DNA of 64,000 bases from Spirochaetia bacterium (GCA_022768865.1 JALELH010000005.1:1-64000), one strand, 5' to 3'. Shown: positions 36,899-46,108, counted from the first letter of the stretch. Numbers and translations: made by a program. Notes: a model not told the origin generated them from the letters alone.

Positions 36899-37013
36899 TG
36901 GTGTGCCTGGCACAACGGTATTGGTGTGTGTGGCACAACGGGACTGGTGCGTATGACACAACGGTGCTGGTGTGTGTGTCACAACAGTGCTGGTGCGTGT
37001 GGCAATACAGTCC
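36899..37013. repeat. Minisatellite, five units of 23 bp
   Basis: Five head-to-tail units start at 36899, 36922, 36945, 36968 and 36991, with consensus near TGGTGYGTGTGGCACAAC plus five variable bases. Units differ at a few positions. It is much richer in G and T than the surrounding DNA and lies 48 nt after tex. The rest of the 325-nt gap before ptsI shows nothing else except the ptsI promoter. Confidence 0.92.
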
Positions 37014-37141
37014 TGTATTGTGGGTCTATCTAGTACATTATTGTGGTTCTATCCGGAATTCAGGGCTTAATGCCGGTAAATCGGGCAGAACCCTGAAATA
37101 ATAACTTCTTTTTATAAAAATACAATAAATATCCGCCTTAA

Positions 37142-37170
37142 TTGTCTTTTTTTAAATTTCCTACTATTAT
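37142..37170 (+). promoter_or_regulatory. Promoter of ptsI, predicted leaderless
   Basis: TTGTCT, 17-nt spacer, TATTAT, gap AATGGA, ATG at 37177. No Shine-Dalgarno sequence. Confidence 0.65.
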
Positions 37171-37176
37171 AATGGA

Positions 37177-38883
37177 ATGAACGTTATACTTGGTTCACCA
37201 GCAGCGCCTGGTATCGGCATAGGCAAGGCTTTTATTCTTCCTGAAGAACAGGAACGCATTATATCAAAAAGAAAGATTTCTCAAAGTGAAGTAGAACCTG
37301 AATGGAAACGCTTTACCGATGCCTGCAAAAAAGTCCAGAATGACTTAAATGTCCATCTTAATGACGCCAAAATCAGCAAGGATCAGCATGATGTTCTTGA
37401 AACCTATCTCCTTATGATTCAGGACCCGGTTTTTTTAACCGAACTTAAAGCCTATCTTGATAAGGAACTTTACAACATTGAATTCTGCATTAATTTAAAG
37501 GTTTCAGATTATGCAGACATGCTGCGCAACAGCGGCAACGACTATCTTGCAGAACGTGCCCAGGATATTGAAGATGTTTTTAACCAGGTAATAGACGTTC
37601 TTCTTGATTACCATGCCTTTGACATAGAGCTTGTTCCGGATGATTCCGTAATCATCGGCCGTGCAATGAAAACAAGCGATACCATAATCTTAAGCAAAAG
37701 AAAGATTGCAGGCCTTGCCCTTACGGAAGGCAGCAGTGCATGTCATGTTGCAATTCTTGCCAAAAGTTACGGAATCCCTGTTGTTGTAGGAATAAACAAT
37801 GCCGCAGAAATTTCACAGCCTGGCGGAACAGTCATTGTAGACGGAAACATCGGCGAAGTTATAGTTCAGCCTGACATTGCAACAATTACAAGCACAAACG
37901 CAAAAATCCTTGCAGAGCAAAAATACAGGGAACAGCTTAAAAAATACAAAGACCTGCCGTGTCAGACAGAAGACGGCACAATCATAAAGCTTTATGCAAA
38001 CATAGGCACACCGGAAGAAGCAAAAATTGCCCTTGAAAACGGTGCAGACGGAATCGGCCTTTTCCGCACTGAATTCCTTTTTATGAATGCTGCAAAAAAA
38101 ACAATCCAGGAAACAGGTGCCTATTCCAATTCCATGAGCGAAGAAGCACAGTTTCAGGCATACAAGCAGGTGCTTGAAACTATGGGAGACAAGCCCGTAA
38201 CAATCAGGACCCTTGATGTAGGCGGAGACAAGCTTGTTGATTCTGCAGAGTTCCCTAACCTTCAGGAAAAAAATCCGTTGATGGGTCTTCGGGCAATCCG
38301 CATGTCCCTTTACTGTCCTGCTGTTTTCAGGACCCAGCTGCGTGCCTTATACCGTGCAAGCATTTACGGAAACCTGCGCATTCTTCTTCCATTGATTACT
38401 GATGTAAGCCAGGTTGAAACTGCCCTTGGCATTGCAAGGGGAATCCGCTCTTCCTTAGAAGAAGACGGAATTCCATTTAACCCGGATGTGCCAATCGGCA
38501 TTATGATAGAAACGGCTGCTGCTGCAATCTGTGCAGATGTTCTTGCTCCCCATTCAAAGTTCTTTTCTCTTGGAACAAACGACCTTACCCAGTATATTCT
38601 TGGCATTGACCGTGAAAATAAAGCAGTCAATCCTTTATATAATGAATTCAGCCTTGCTGTTTTAAGGATGATTAAAAGCACTATCTTTAATGCAAATAAA
38701 TTCAACATTCCGCTTTCAGTCTGCGGAGAAATGGCCGGAAACAAGGAAAGTGCCATTATTCTTACGGGCATGGGAATCAGAAACTTAAGCATGACTCCTT
38801 CCCACATTCCGGTAATAAAAGAAACTCTTTCCCACTTTTCAATTTCTGAACTTGAAAACCTTTCAAACCGTTCAGTTCAGTAA
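37177..38883 (+). CDS. ptsI: PTS enzyme I (phosphoenolpyruvate-protein phosphotransferase)
   Basis: The 568-aa protein has the EI order: N-terminal HPr-binding domain, phosphohistidine domain and PEP-binding barrel. His190 matches E. coli His189, but the surrounding signature reads TEGSSACHVAILAKSYGIP rather than the usual GGxTSH form. The barrel shows GLFRTEFLFMN, TLDVGGDK, and the catalytic cysteine region SVCGEMAGN (about 522-530). No ptsH or EII is next to it. With a degenerate signature it may serve a regulatory PTS rather than sugar uptake. 22 nt separates it from der. Confidence 0.9.
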   Translation: MNVILGSPAAPGIGIGKAFILPEEQERIISKRKISQSEVEPEWKRFTDACKKVQNDLNVHLNDAKISKDQHDVLETYLLMIQDPVFLTELKAYLDKELYNIEFCINLKVSDYADMLRNSGNDYLAERAQDIEDVFNQVIDVLLDYHAFDIELVPDDSVIIGRAMKTSDTIILSKRKIAGLALTEGSSACHVAILAKSYGIPVVVGINNAAEISQPGGTVIVDGNIGEVIVQPDIATITSTNAKILAEQKYREQLKKYKDLPCQTEDGTIIKLYANIGTPEEAKIALENGADGIGLFRTEFLFMNAAKKTIQETGAYSNSMSEEAQFQAYKQVLETMGDKPVTIRTLDVGGDKLVDSAEFPNLQEKNPLMGLRAIRMSLYCPAVFRTQLRALYRASIYGNLRILLPLITDVSQVETALGIARGIRSSLEEDGIPFNPDVPIGIMIETAAAAICADVLAPHSKFFSLGTNDLTQYILGIDRENKAVNPLYNEFSLAVLRMIKSTIFNANKFNIPLSVCGEMAGNKESAIILTGMGIRNLSMTPSHIPVIKETLSHFSISELENLSNRSVQ

Positions 38884-38904
38884 AAGAATTTATCAGGAAA
38901 AAAT

Positions 38905-40461
38905 ATGAAAAAGCAGAAAAAAGCAAAGCCAGATTTTTCAAAGCCAAAGCCGGTAAAAGCGGCTGCATCAGAAGAAGAAATTGTAAATGAAGTTCCGCAG
39001 AATACAGAAAAGAATTCAGAAGATGAAATCAGAAGCCAGCGGAAATCAAAGACAGAAAAATTCTTTCCGGATAAGGTTTATCAGAATCTTCCGCTGATTG
39101 TAATTGCAGGCCGCCCTAACGTAGGAAAGTCTACCCTTTTTAATGCACTTACACACACTAAACGTGCCATTACGGACCCGACTCCCGGCGTTACAAGAGA
39201 CCCTGTTGAAGGCACTTGCTTTTTAGACGGAAAGCCGGTTCACCTTATGGACACAGGCGGATATAAACTTACGCGTGATTTTAAAAGCCGCGAAAGTGAA
39301 ATGGACGACCTTGTAGTTGAAAAAACCATAGAAATGATAGAAAGGGCAGACCGCATTCTTCTGCTCCTTGATGCTACGGAGATTACAGGAGAAGACGAAG
39401 AACTTATTCAGCGCCTGCGCCCTTATTCCCATAAGCTTATTGCCGCAGTAAACAAAACAGAAGGCGGCAAAAACGAACATCTTGCCTACAACTACATGAA
39501 GTTTGGCTTTAAGGATATTTCACTTATTTCTGCAAGCCACGGAGACGGCCTTACAGACCTTCAGAAGAAAATGGTTGAAGGCCTGGACTTCAGTCATGTT
39601 TCAGAAAGCAGCGACGAAAACCGTCCTATACGCATTGCAATCCTAGGCAAGCCGAATGTCGGAAAATCAACATTAAGCAATGCCCTTACTCATACAGAAG
39701 CTTCCATTGTTTCAGACTATGCAGGAACTACCCGCGATGTTGTTGAAGGAAGTTTCCGCTATAACGGAAGGGACATTCAGATTCTTGATACGGCAGGTAT
39801 CCGCCGCAAAAAGAAAGTTACGGAAAATGTTGAATACTATTCCGTTAACCGTGCAATTAAAACTCTGGATGAATGTGACATTGCCTTTATAATGATTGAT
39901 GCAAAAGAAGGCCTTGCCGAGCAGGATAAAAAAATTACATCCCTTGCCTTTGAACGTGGACGCGGCGTTATCTTTATCCTGAACAAATGGGACCTTTTGG
40001 AAGACCAGAGCAACAAGGCCATCCGTGATACAAAGGACTGGATTCAGACCATGTTCGGTCAGATGAACTGGGCTCCTATAATAACCATGAGTGCAAAAAA
40101 TCACGACGGATTAAAGAACCTGATGAACACTGCCCTTGAAATTTACACACAGCTTACGCGCAAGGTTGATACGGCATCCATAAACATGGCTCTGCGGGAC
40201 TGGCTTGCAAATTATCCGCCGCCTGCAACAAAGGCCATTCATTTTAAAATCCGCTACATAACCCAGACAAGCGTAAACCCCGTAAACTTTTTGATTTTTG
40301 CAACACGGCCGGACAATGTTCCGTTGACTTACGTTTCTTATCTAAAAAACAAAATCCGCCAGGATCTTGGTTTTGATCAGATTCCTGTTCAGATAGAAAT
40401 GAAGGCAAGCCGTCAGAAATGGGAAACCAGGGAACAGGAACGCAACCAGCAGGAAAAATAG
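38905..40461 (+). CDS. der: Ribosome-assembly GTPase Der (EngA)
   Basis: Der (518 aa) is a tandem GTPase required for 50S maturation. The two P-loops are GRPNVGKST (69-77) and GKPNVGKST (about 248), each with NKxD (NKTE and NKWD). The first NKxD-type motif is NKTE rather than NKxD, a deviation I would check. The C-terminal KH-like domain begins around PPPATKAIHFKIRY. A ~60-residue Lys/Glu-rich N-terminal extension precedes the first G domain. AGGAAAAAAT leads the ATG. The stop overlaps the MerR start by one base. Confidence 0.95.
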   Translation: MKKQKKAKPDFSKPKPVKAAASEEEIVNEVPQNTEKNSEDEIRSQRKSKTEKFFPDKVYQNLPLIVIAGRPNVGKSTLFNALTHTKRAITDPTPGVTRDPVEGTCFLDGKPVHLMDTGGYKLTRDFKSRESEMDDLVVEKTIEMIERADRILLLLDATEITGEDEELIQRLRPYSHKLIAAVNKTEGGKNEHLAYNYMKFGFKDISLISASHGDGLTDLQKKMVEGLDFSHVSESSDENRPIRIAILGKPNVGKSTLSNALTHTEASIVSDYAGTTRDVVEGSFRYNGRDIQILDTAGIRRKKKVTENVEYYSVNRAIKTLDECDIAFIMIDAKEGLAEQDKKITSLAFERGRGVIFILNKWDLLEDQSNKAIRDTKDWIQTMFGQMNWAPIITMSAKNHDGLKNLMNTALEIYTQLTRKVDTASINMALRDWLANYPPPATKAIHFKIRYITQTSVNPVNFLIFATRPDNVPLTYVSYLKNKIRQDLGFDQIPVQIEMKASRQKWETREQERNQQEK

Positions 40462-40793
40462 TGGCTCAGTATTCTATCGGACAAATTGAAAAAATAACCG
40501 GAGTAAAACCTCACGTTTTGCGTTACTGGGAAGAAGTTATTCCCAGCTTTACGCCAAGAAAAGAAATGTCCGGCAGAAGAATATATTCCCAGAAAGATCT
40601 GGAAATTATTTTAAGGTTAAAATTCTTAATCTATAAAAAGAAGTTCACCATAGAAGGTGCAAAAAATCAGATAATTCAGGATGCCAAGAATCTTCAGAGG
40701 AATCCTGATGCAATAATTACAATCAGGGAAATCCGTGCAGACCTGAGTGAACTTTATTTTTCCCTTAAGGCATTAAGGAAAGAACGGAATTGA
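40461..40793 (+). CDS. MerR-family regulator
   Basis: The 110-aa protein has a MerR winged-helix domain starting VAQYSIGQIEKITGVKPHVL with the RYWEE signature (about residues 21-25), followed by the RRIYSQKDLEII wing and a coiled-coil dimerisation helix. There is no metal- or effector-binding domain. I take the GTG at 40461 as start, sharing its G with the der stop (TAGTG). AGGA lies 6-7 nt upstream. The frame opens 14 codons earlier, inside der. Its target is unknown. Short MerR proteins of this type regulate growth or stress genes. Confidence 0.85.
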   Translation: MAQYSIGQIEKITGVKPHVLRYWEEVIPSFTPRKEMSGRRIYSQKDLEIILRLKFLIYKKKFTIEGAKNQIIQDAKNLQRNPDAIITIREIRADLSELYFSLKALRKERN

Positions 40794-40839
40794 ATTTCCG
40801 CTGAATACAATTTTTACGGCTAATTTAACAGGAACAGGA

Positions 40840-42210
40840 ATGGCAGAAAAAATAGAACTTAAATGGTATGAAAAGAAACAGGGCATAAACTTAAAACAGA
40901 AAATCAGCGCAGAACAAAGAAAACAGGATGTTGCTGAAAAACAGAAGCAGAAAATTCTGGAAAAGGAATTTGCAGATAAACAGCAGAAGCAGAAAAAACT
41001 CAGAACAGAAAAAATCCAGAAACTGCAGAAAAAAACTTTTACAGGCAAAAAAGTTTCTTCTCTTTTTAATCCGGCATCAATTCCGGAAGATGCAGAAGAA
41101 ATCTTAAGGGATTTTGATAAAATTGTTTCTACTACTCATCCCCTTAATTCAAAGCAGAAGGCTCTTTTGCCTCAGCAGATACTTGCACTAAGCCATAACT
41201 TAACTGACCGCCGCGGAGAACGCCGCATGGGTTATATGAATGAAACTACTGCATTAAGTGCCTATGTCCATTATTTTTTATGGTGGAATCTTGTGCGCCT
41301 TGTAAAGCTTTTTTCAAACATAGACAATGTTTTTTTTGATTTTAATGATGACTGCACCTTTGCAGACATAGGAAGCGGACCTTTAACGATTCCCATTGCA
41401 CTTCTTCTTGCACGCCCGGAATTAAGAAATAAAAATGTTACTTTTTTCTGTATTGATATTTCCCAGCAGGCACTTTCCTTTGGAGAAGACATTTTCCTTT
41501 CTGTTGCTGCAAAACTTAAAGTTTCAACATGGAAAATTGTCCGCATAAAGGGAACTTTAGATTCTTCCATTAAAGAAAAAGCAGATTTAGTAACCTGTGC
41601 CAATATGCTCAATGAACTTTATGACGATGCTTCCATGCCGCCTGATTTTCTTGCAAAAAAATATTCTGAACGCTTAATTTCTTTTGCGGACTTAAAGAAT
41701 TCCAGGTCAAAAATACTTTCTGTTGAACCAGGCGACCCAAAATCTGCAAGACTTTTAAGCCTTATGCGCGATGCCTTTATAAGAAAAAACTTTATTCCCG
41801 TTGCTCCATGCTGCCATTGTGAAGCCTGCCCTATGGACGGCAAAAAAGGCGGCAAATGGTGCAACTTTGCCTTTACCGCAGACAATGCACCGGAAGAACT
41901 TAAACGCATTTCAGAAAAGGCAGGTCTTGCAAAAGAAAGGGCTGTTCTTTCTTTTGTTGCAGTTGAATACAAAGAAGCCAGACAAGTCAAAAGCCAAGAA
42001 GAAGAGACTTCTTTGCTTACACTCCGCATTGCAAGCGACCCTATAAAATTACCAGGCAGAAGAACAGGTTATTACGCCTGTTCTTCAAAAGGTCTTATCC
42101 TTGCAATTACAGACCATAAACTTTTCAGCGGTGAAGAAATCCAGGTAACTTCGCCACAAAAGCCCATGCCCGTTGACTCAAAATCCGGCGCGTATATTCT
42201 GAATATTTAA
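40840..42210 (+). CDS. Rsm22-like methyltransferase with Cys cluster
   Basis: The 456-aa protein starts with a Lys/Gln-rich coiled coil (residues 1-70). A class I methyltransferase follows with motif I ADIGSGPLTIPIALLLA (about 180-196) and ETTALSAYVHYFLWW just ahead. A Cys-rich segment CCHCEACPMDGKKGGKWCNF (about 324-343) resembles the Fe-S or zinc site of mitochondrial/bacterial Rsm22. A C-terminal OB-like part follows. Rsm22 assists small-subunit rRNA maturation. Its start is close to the previous gene, with AGGA before the ATG. Its end overlaps the convergent gene by 4 nt. Confidence 0.78.
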   Translation: MAEKIELKWYEKKQGINLKQKISAEQRKQDVAEKQKQKILEKEFADKQQKQKKLRTEKIQKLQKKTFTGKKVSSLFNPASIPEDAEEILRDFDKIVSTTHPLNSKQKALLPQQILALSHNLTDRRGERRMGYMNETTALSAYVHYFLWWNLVRLVKLFSNIDNVFFDFNDDCTFADIGSGPLTIPIALLLARPELRNKNVTFFCIDISQQALSFGEDIFLSVAAKLKVSTWKIVRIKGTLDSSIKEKADLVTCANMLNELYDDASMPPDFLAKKYSERLISFADLKNSRSKILSVEPGDPKSARLLSLMRDAFIRKNFIPVAPCCHCEACPMDGKKGGKWCNFAFTADNAPEELKRISEKAGLAKERAVLSFVAVEYKEARQVKSQEEETSLLTLRIASDPIKLPGRRTGYYACSSKGLILAITDHKLFSGEEIQVTSPQKPMPVDSKSGAYILNI

Positions 42211-43187
42211 AAGTAATGCGTAAAACTTACTGCAAGGCTTGAAAATAACCATTCCCTGCCGGACTGGGTTAAAAGAATTTCTTTTTCCGGTTCGTCAGCT
42301 TTATGGCTTTCTTTAAAACTTCTTATGCTCTTAAACCTTGCAAGAATGTAAAGTTCATTTTTCTGTCCCACATCAATCTGAGCCATAGGAGAAATAAACA
42401 TGGTTCTGAATTCACCGTTATAGTTTGAATCAAAGTCACCATAATCACTTCCGTAAATATGTCCTGAATAATTATAGTTTATTCCAATCATTTTTAATTT
42501 TAACGGCATCTGATAACCTAAAAGAAAATTCATTTCTTCCTGAAGCCCATTTACTTTTGAAAACTCAGTTTTATAAACCCACGGTTCACCCTTACCCATG
42601 CCAGTCATGCCTTCATAAAATACTTTATAGTTTGCAAGAAAGACAACATGAGTCCATTCCCCAGGGAAAACATAGCCGGCATCAAACATAAAGCAGGCGT
42701 AGGCACCGGCGTTATAAATCCATCTCTTTCCGAATGTAGCATTTTTATAGACTGAACCTCCGGAAGCAGAATCATCATATTCCCGCAGACCATATATTTC
42801 TCCCATATTCCACCCTGAACCTATGGAAGAAATACCCCCGATCTTAAGAAATGGCAAAGGCAAGAATGATATTCCAAGTGCTGTTTCTGCATGAACAGGC
42901 GAAATATTAATAACTGGAGAAATGCTTACAAAAGAATCTTTCAGCATTGCTGAAGTTCCAAGTGGTGCAGGAATTTTGTATTCTACACCTAAAGAAACCA
43001 TAGCTTCTATTGAATGATACGGGCCTGTAACCGGTGCAAAATGAACTTTACCGGAATCTGAAGAAACAGGTTTTGATTCAGGATAAAAAGCACCCTGAAT
43101 GCTGTAAAACTTTGTAAATTCATTTGCGCCTGCATTTAGGGCAACCCCCAGAGAAAGAACCAAGAATAAAATTAAATTTTTTTTCAT
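42207..43187 (-). CDS. Putative outer-membrane beta-barrel protein
   Basis: The 326-aa protein has a signal peptide (MKKNLILFLVLSLGVALNAG) and alternating polar/hydrophobic beta-strand patterns through to a C-terminal aromatic residue (AVSFTHYF), as in proteins inserted by the Bam complex. No family is recognised. Nothing in it suggests a catalytic site. GAGGT precedes the ATG. It starts 20 nt after the TetR-family gene and is likely transcribed with it, so the regulator may control this protein. Confidence 0.7.
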   Translation of the reverse strand: MKKNLILFLVLSLGVALNAGANEFTKFYSIQGAFYPESKPVSSDSGKVHFAPVTGPYHSIEAMVSLGVEYKIPAPLGTSAMLKDSFVSISPVINISPVHAETALGISFLPLPFLKIGGISSIGSGWNMGEIYGLREYDDSASGGSVYKNATFGKRWIYNAGAYACFMFDAGYVFPGEWTHVVFLANYKVFYEGMTGMGKGEPWVYKTEFSKVNGLQEEMNFLLGYQMPLKLKMIGINYNYSGHIYGSDYGDFDSNYNGEFRTMFISPMAQIDVGQKNELYILARFKSIRSFKESHKADEPEKEILLTQSGREWLFSSLAVSFTHYF

Positions 43188-43207
43188 AAATACCTCTTTA
43201 TATAAAA

Positions 43208-43837
43208 TCAGCTTTTTATAATTGAATATATTTTTTCAAAACCATCTGTAAGGAAATCTTTTTTTGAAACATTGCAGGAAAGCAGAATATACTTTTCCTT
43301 TTCTGACGCAAGTTTAATAAGGCCGGAAATCATTCCCCAAAGCTGAAAAATAAAGACCACAATATTGCCTGCAGGCTTTAATGCTCCCTTTTTAATTCCT
43401 TCCTTTATAAAATAACCTATGGCATTGTTTATTTTTTCACCAGATTCATAGATTTCATTTACAAAGGCAGGACTGTCCTCTTTGGAAACATTAACATCAA
43501 TGTTTTGCAAAACTAAATCAAAATAATCAGGATATTCTTCCTGAAAATGAACAAGTTCAAAACAAAGTTCCATAAAAGATTTTTTATAATCATCTGTTTC
43601 ATTAAGCTTTTTAATTATTGCCGAACCAAGTTCTTCCATGCTTCTAAGCTTGATGAAATTAACAATGTCATTTTTATTATGGAAATATACATAAAGCGTT
43701 GCCTTACTGTAGCCAGCTTCTTTTGCAATATCATCCATGCTGGTATTCTCTATTCCACCCTTCCTAAATAAATTGACAGCAACTTCTGCAATTCTGGATT
43801 TGTGAATTAATGGCTCTTCTTTAATTCTTCTTGCCAT
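43208..43837 (-). CDS. TetR-family repressor
   Basis: The 209-aa protein carries an N-terminal TetR helix-turn-helix (IAEVAVNLFRKGGIENTSMD, then IAKEAGYSKATLYVYFHNKND, about 14-58) and a variable ligand domain. The ATG at 43837 follows AAGGAGATAAAG. A longer reading to 43888 adds codons over the operator and is unlikely. The palindrome at 43851-43876 lies 14 nt before the start, suggesting autorepression. It is divergent from the MocR gene and followed by the outer-membrane gene. Confidence 0.88.
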   Translation of the reverse strand: MARRIKEEPLIHKSRIAEVAVNLFRKGGIENTSMDDIAKEAGYSKATLYVYFHNKNDIVNFIKLRSMEELGSAIIKKLNETDDYKKSFMELCFELVHFQEEYPDYFDLVLQNIDVNVSKEDSPAFVNEIYESGEKINNAIGYFIKEGIKKGALKPAGNIVVFIFQLWGMISGLIKLASEKEKYILLSCNVSKKDFLTDGFEKIYSIIKS

Positions 43838-43850
43838 CTTTATCTCCTTA

Positions 43851-43876
43851 TTAATTAAACTTATGGGTTTAATTAA
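43851..43876. promoter_or_regulatory. Palindromic operator upstream of tetR
   Basis: TTAATTAAAC, spacer TTATGG, then GTTTAATTAA: perfect 10-bp arms. Position immediately before the TetR-family start fits an operator bound by that repressor. Confidence 0.75.
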
Positions 43877-44036
43877 TATTACTTTCATGTTTTTTTGTCA
43901 AGTAATTTTAGGAAACACAAAGGCATATAAATTAAACATACATTTCCAGCATCTATTGAAAATATGTAAAATAACTGATATTAAATAAATATGTAGTTTT
44001 TAAAAGCCTTATATGCCAGAATATTTAAGAGGGAAA

Positions 44037-45440
44037 ATGCTTACTTACGATTTTTCAAATATATCAGGTCCCATTTATAAAGAACTTTATCAGAAAATCC
44101 GGCAGGACATTCTTAAAGGCATTTTAAAAACCGGAGAGAAACTTCCGTCAAAAAGAAGTCTTGCACAAAATCTTGGCATAAGCACAATAACTGTAGAAAA
44201 TGCCTACGAACAGTTAATCAGCGAAGGTTATTTATACACACAGATTAAACGGGGATATTTTGTAAGCGACATAAAAAAAATAGCATTACCGTGTACACCT
44301 AAAAAAACAAAACTTAGTATCAGCATCAGCAAAAATAAATCTTACTATTTTGATTTTTCATCTAATAACATTGAAGCAAAGAATTTTCCTTTTTCCGTTT
44401 GGGCAAAGTTAAGCCGTCAGGTTCTTTCTGAAATGCAGGATAAAGTTTTGCAGGTTTCACCAGGCAATGGAATTGAAGACTTAAGGAATGCCATAGCAGA
44501 ACACCTTTTGTCTTTCCGTGGAATGAGTGTAGATCCGGATCAGATAATAATCGGAGCAGGGACAGAAAACCTATACGAAACCCTAATCAAGATTATCGGA
44601 GACAAGAAAAATTATTGTATTGAAAACCCCGGCTATATAAAAATCCGAAAAGTCTATGACATAAACAAAGTTAAATATACCTTTGCAAACCTTGATAAAA
44701 ATGGAATCAGCATTCAGGAATTAAGGAAATCAAAGGCAGATATTGTTCACATTAGTCCCAATCACCATTTTCCAACTGGAATTACAATGCCAGTTTCAAG
44801 GCGCAATGAAATCCTGAACTGGGCAAATGAAAAAAATGAACGATACATAATTGAAGATGACTATGACAGTGAATTCAGGCAGAACGGAAATCCCATTCCA
44901 ACATTGCAAAGTATTGATGCATATGGGAAAGTTATTTACATGAATACATTTTCAAAATCAATTACTTCAACAATAAGAATCAGTTACATGGTTCTGCCTG
45001 AACATCTTGCAAATCTTTATTATAAAACACTGGATTTCTATTCATGTCCTGTTCCTACTTTTGAACAATACACACTTTCAAAATTTATAAGTGAAGGATA
45101 TTTTGAAAAACATATAAACAGAATGCGCCTTTATTATGGCAGGAAAAGAATTTCAGTTCTGAATATCTTAAAGAAAAATCTTTCGGATAATGAATGTTCA
45201 ATTATTGAAAGCGATTCTGGCCTGCATTTGATTTTAAAATTGAACTGTAAAAAATCTGATGCAAAATTAAAGGCAGAACTTCTTAAAAAGAACATCAATA
45301 TTAATATGCTTTCTGAATATTATATTTCGCCCAAAGAAGAACTTTCACACATGTATCTTTTAAATTATTCCAACATTAATTTAGAACGGTTTGAAGAAAC
45401 TGTCAAAATCTTAAAGGAGCTAATGAACAATGGAAACTAA
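44037..45440 (+). CDS. MocR/PdxR-type regulator (GntR HTH plus aminotransferase domain)
   Basis: The 467-aa protein has an N-terminal GntR winged helix (GPIYKELYQKIRQDILKGIL, then PSKRSLAQNLGISTITVENA) and a fold-type I aminotransferase domain (about 110-460) with TFSKSITSTIRISYMV holding the PLP lysine. MocR regulators sense PLP or an amino compound. I place the start at 44037 behind GAGGG. The longer reading from 44013 lacks one. UPF0340 follows 63 nt downstream, so the regulator may control it. A role in vitamin B6 metabolism is possible but no pdx gene is near. Confidence 0.86.
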   Translation: MLTYDFSNISGPIYKELYQKIRQDILKGILKTGEKLPSKRSLAQNLGISTITVENAYEQLISEGYLYTQIKRGYFVSDIKKIALPCTPKKTKLSISISKNKSYYFDFSSNNIEAKNFPFSVWAKLSRQVLSEMQDKVLQVSPGNGIEDLRNAIAEHLLSFRGMSVDPDQIIIGAGTENLYETLIKIIGDKKNYCIENPGYIKIRKVYDINKVKYTFANLDKNGISIQELRKSKADIVHISPNHHFPTGITMPVSRRNEILNWANEKNERYIIEDDYDSEFRQNGNPIPTLQSIDAYGKVIYMNTFSKSITSTIRISYMVLPEHLANLYYKTLDFYSCPVPTFEQYTLSKFISEGYFEKHINRMRLYYGRKRISVLNILKKNLSDNECSIIESDSGLHLILKLNCKKSDAKLKAELLKKNININMLSEYYISPKEELSHMYLLNYSNINLERFEETVKILKELMNNGN

Positions 45441-45503
45441 AAAAACTTAACCAAACCAACCACTATTTTATAACCATAAATACAATTTACAGGAGAATTA
45501 AAA

Positions 45504-46064
45504 ATGGAACAAGAAATTAATTTATCTGAAATAGAATCCCAGGTTGCATCTGCCGTTCAGGAGGTTATTAATGCTCATCCTTTAGCAGAAGGCTCAATTT
45601 TTGTAATCGGATGTTCTTCAAGTGAAATTGGAGGCGGCTTAATCGGACATGCATCAAGTGAAGAAATCGGTAAAGCAGTTTTTAAAGGTGCAGAAAAAGT
45701 TTGTAAAAAAAATAAGATTTTTCTTGCTGCCCAATGCTGCGAACATTTAAACCGTGCCCTTGTAATGGAAAAAGAATGTGCACAAAAATTTAATTATGAT
45801 GAAGTCTGCGTTGTTCCATGGCTTAAGGGAGGCGGTTCCTTTGCTACGGCTGCTTATTACGGCTTTAAAAATCCGGCTGTAGTTGAACATATAAAGGCAT
45901 CAGCAGGCATTGACATTGGAAGCACATTAATCGGAATGCATTTAAAAGATGTTGCAGTTCCTTTCAGACTATCTGACTGCCACATTGGCAAAGCCTACGT
46001 TACGGCTGCATACACAAGACCAAAATTAATAGGCGGCGAAAGGGCAAGATACACTAAAGTTTAA
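45504..46064 (+). CDS. UPF0340-family protein (TIGR01440), unknown function
   Basis: The 186-aa protein matches the UPF0340/YwlG family in length and in several segments: FVIGCSSSEIGGGLIGHASS (about 33-52), AAQCCEHLNRALVME and WLKGGGSFATAAYY. The function of the family is not established. AGGAGAATTAAAA leads the ATG. It is placed just downstream of the MocR-type regulator and ends at a bidirectional terminator, so it forms a small unit with it. Confidence 0.85.
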   Translation: MEQEINLSEIESQVASAVQEVINAHPLAEGSIFVIGCSSSEIGGGLIGHASSEEIGKAVFKGAEKVCKKNKIFLAAQCCEHLNRALVMEKECAQKFNYDEVCVVPWLKGGGSFATAAYYGFKNPAVVEHIKASAGIDIGSTLIGMHLKDVAVPFRLSDCHIGKAYVTAAYTRPKLIGGERARYTKV

Positions 46065-46075
46065 GCAATAAAAAA

Positions 46076-46100
46076 GGGCTGACTAAAAAATAATCAGCCC
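46076..46100. terminator. Bidirectional terminator between UPF0340 and fadD
   Basis: GGGCTGA pairs with TCAGCCC around an 11-nt A/T loop. An A-tract on the left and a T-tract on the right serve both convergent genes. Confidence 0.85.
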
Positions 46101-46108
46101 CGTTTTTT

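Noticed and set aside
37168-37173. TATAAT as -10 of ptsI
   Set aside because: It ends 3 nt before the ATG and gives a 20-nt spacer; TATTAT at 37165-37170 gives 17 nt and a 6-nt gap.
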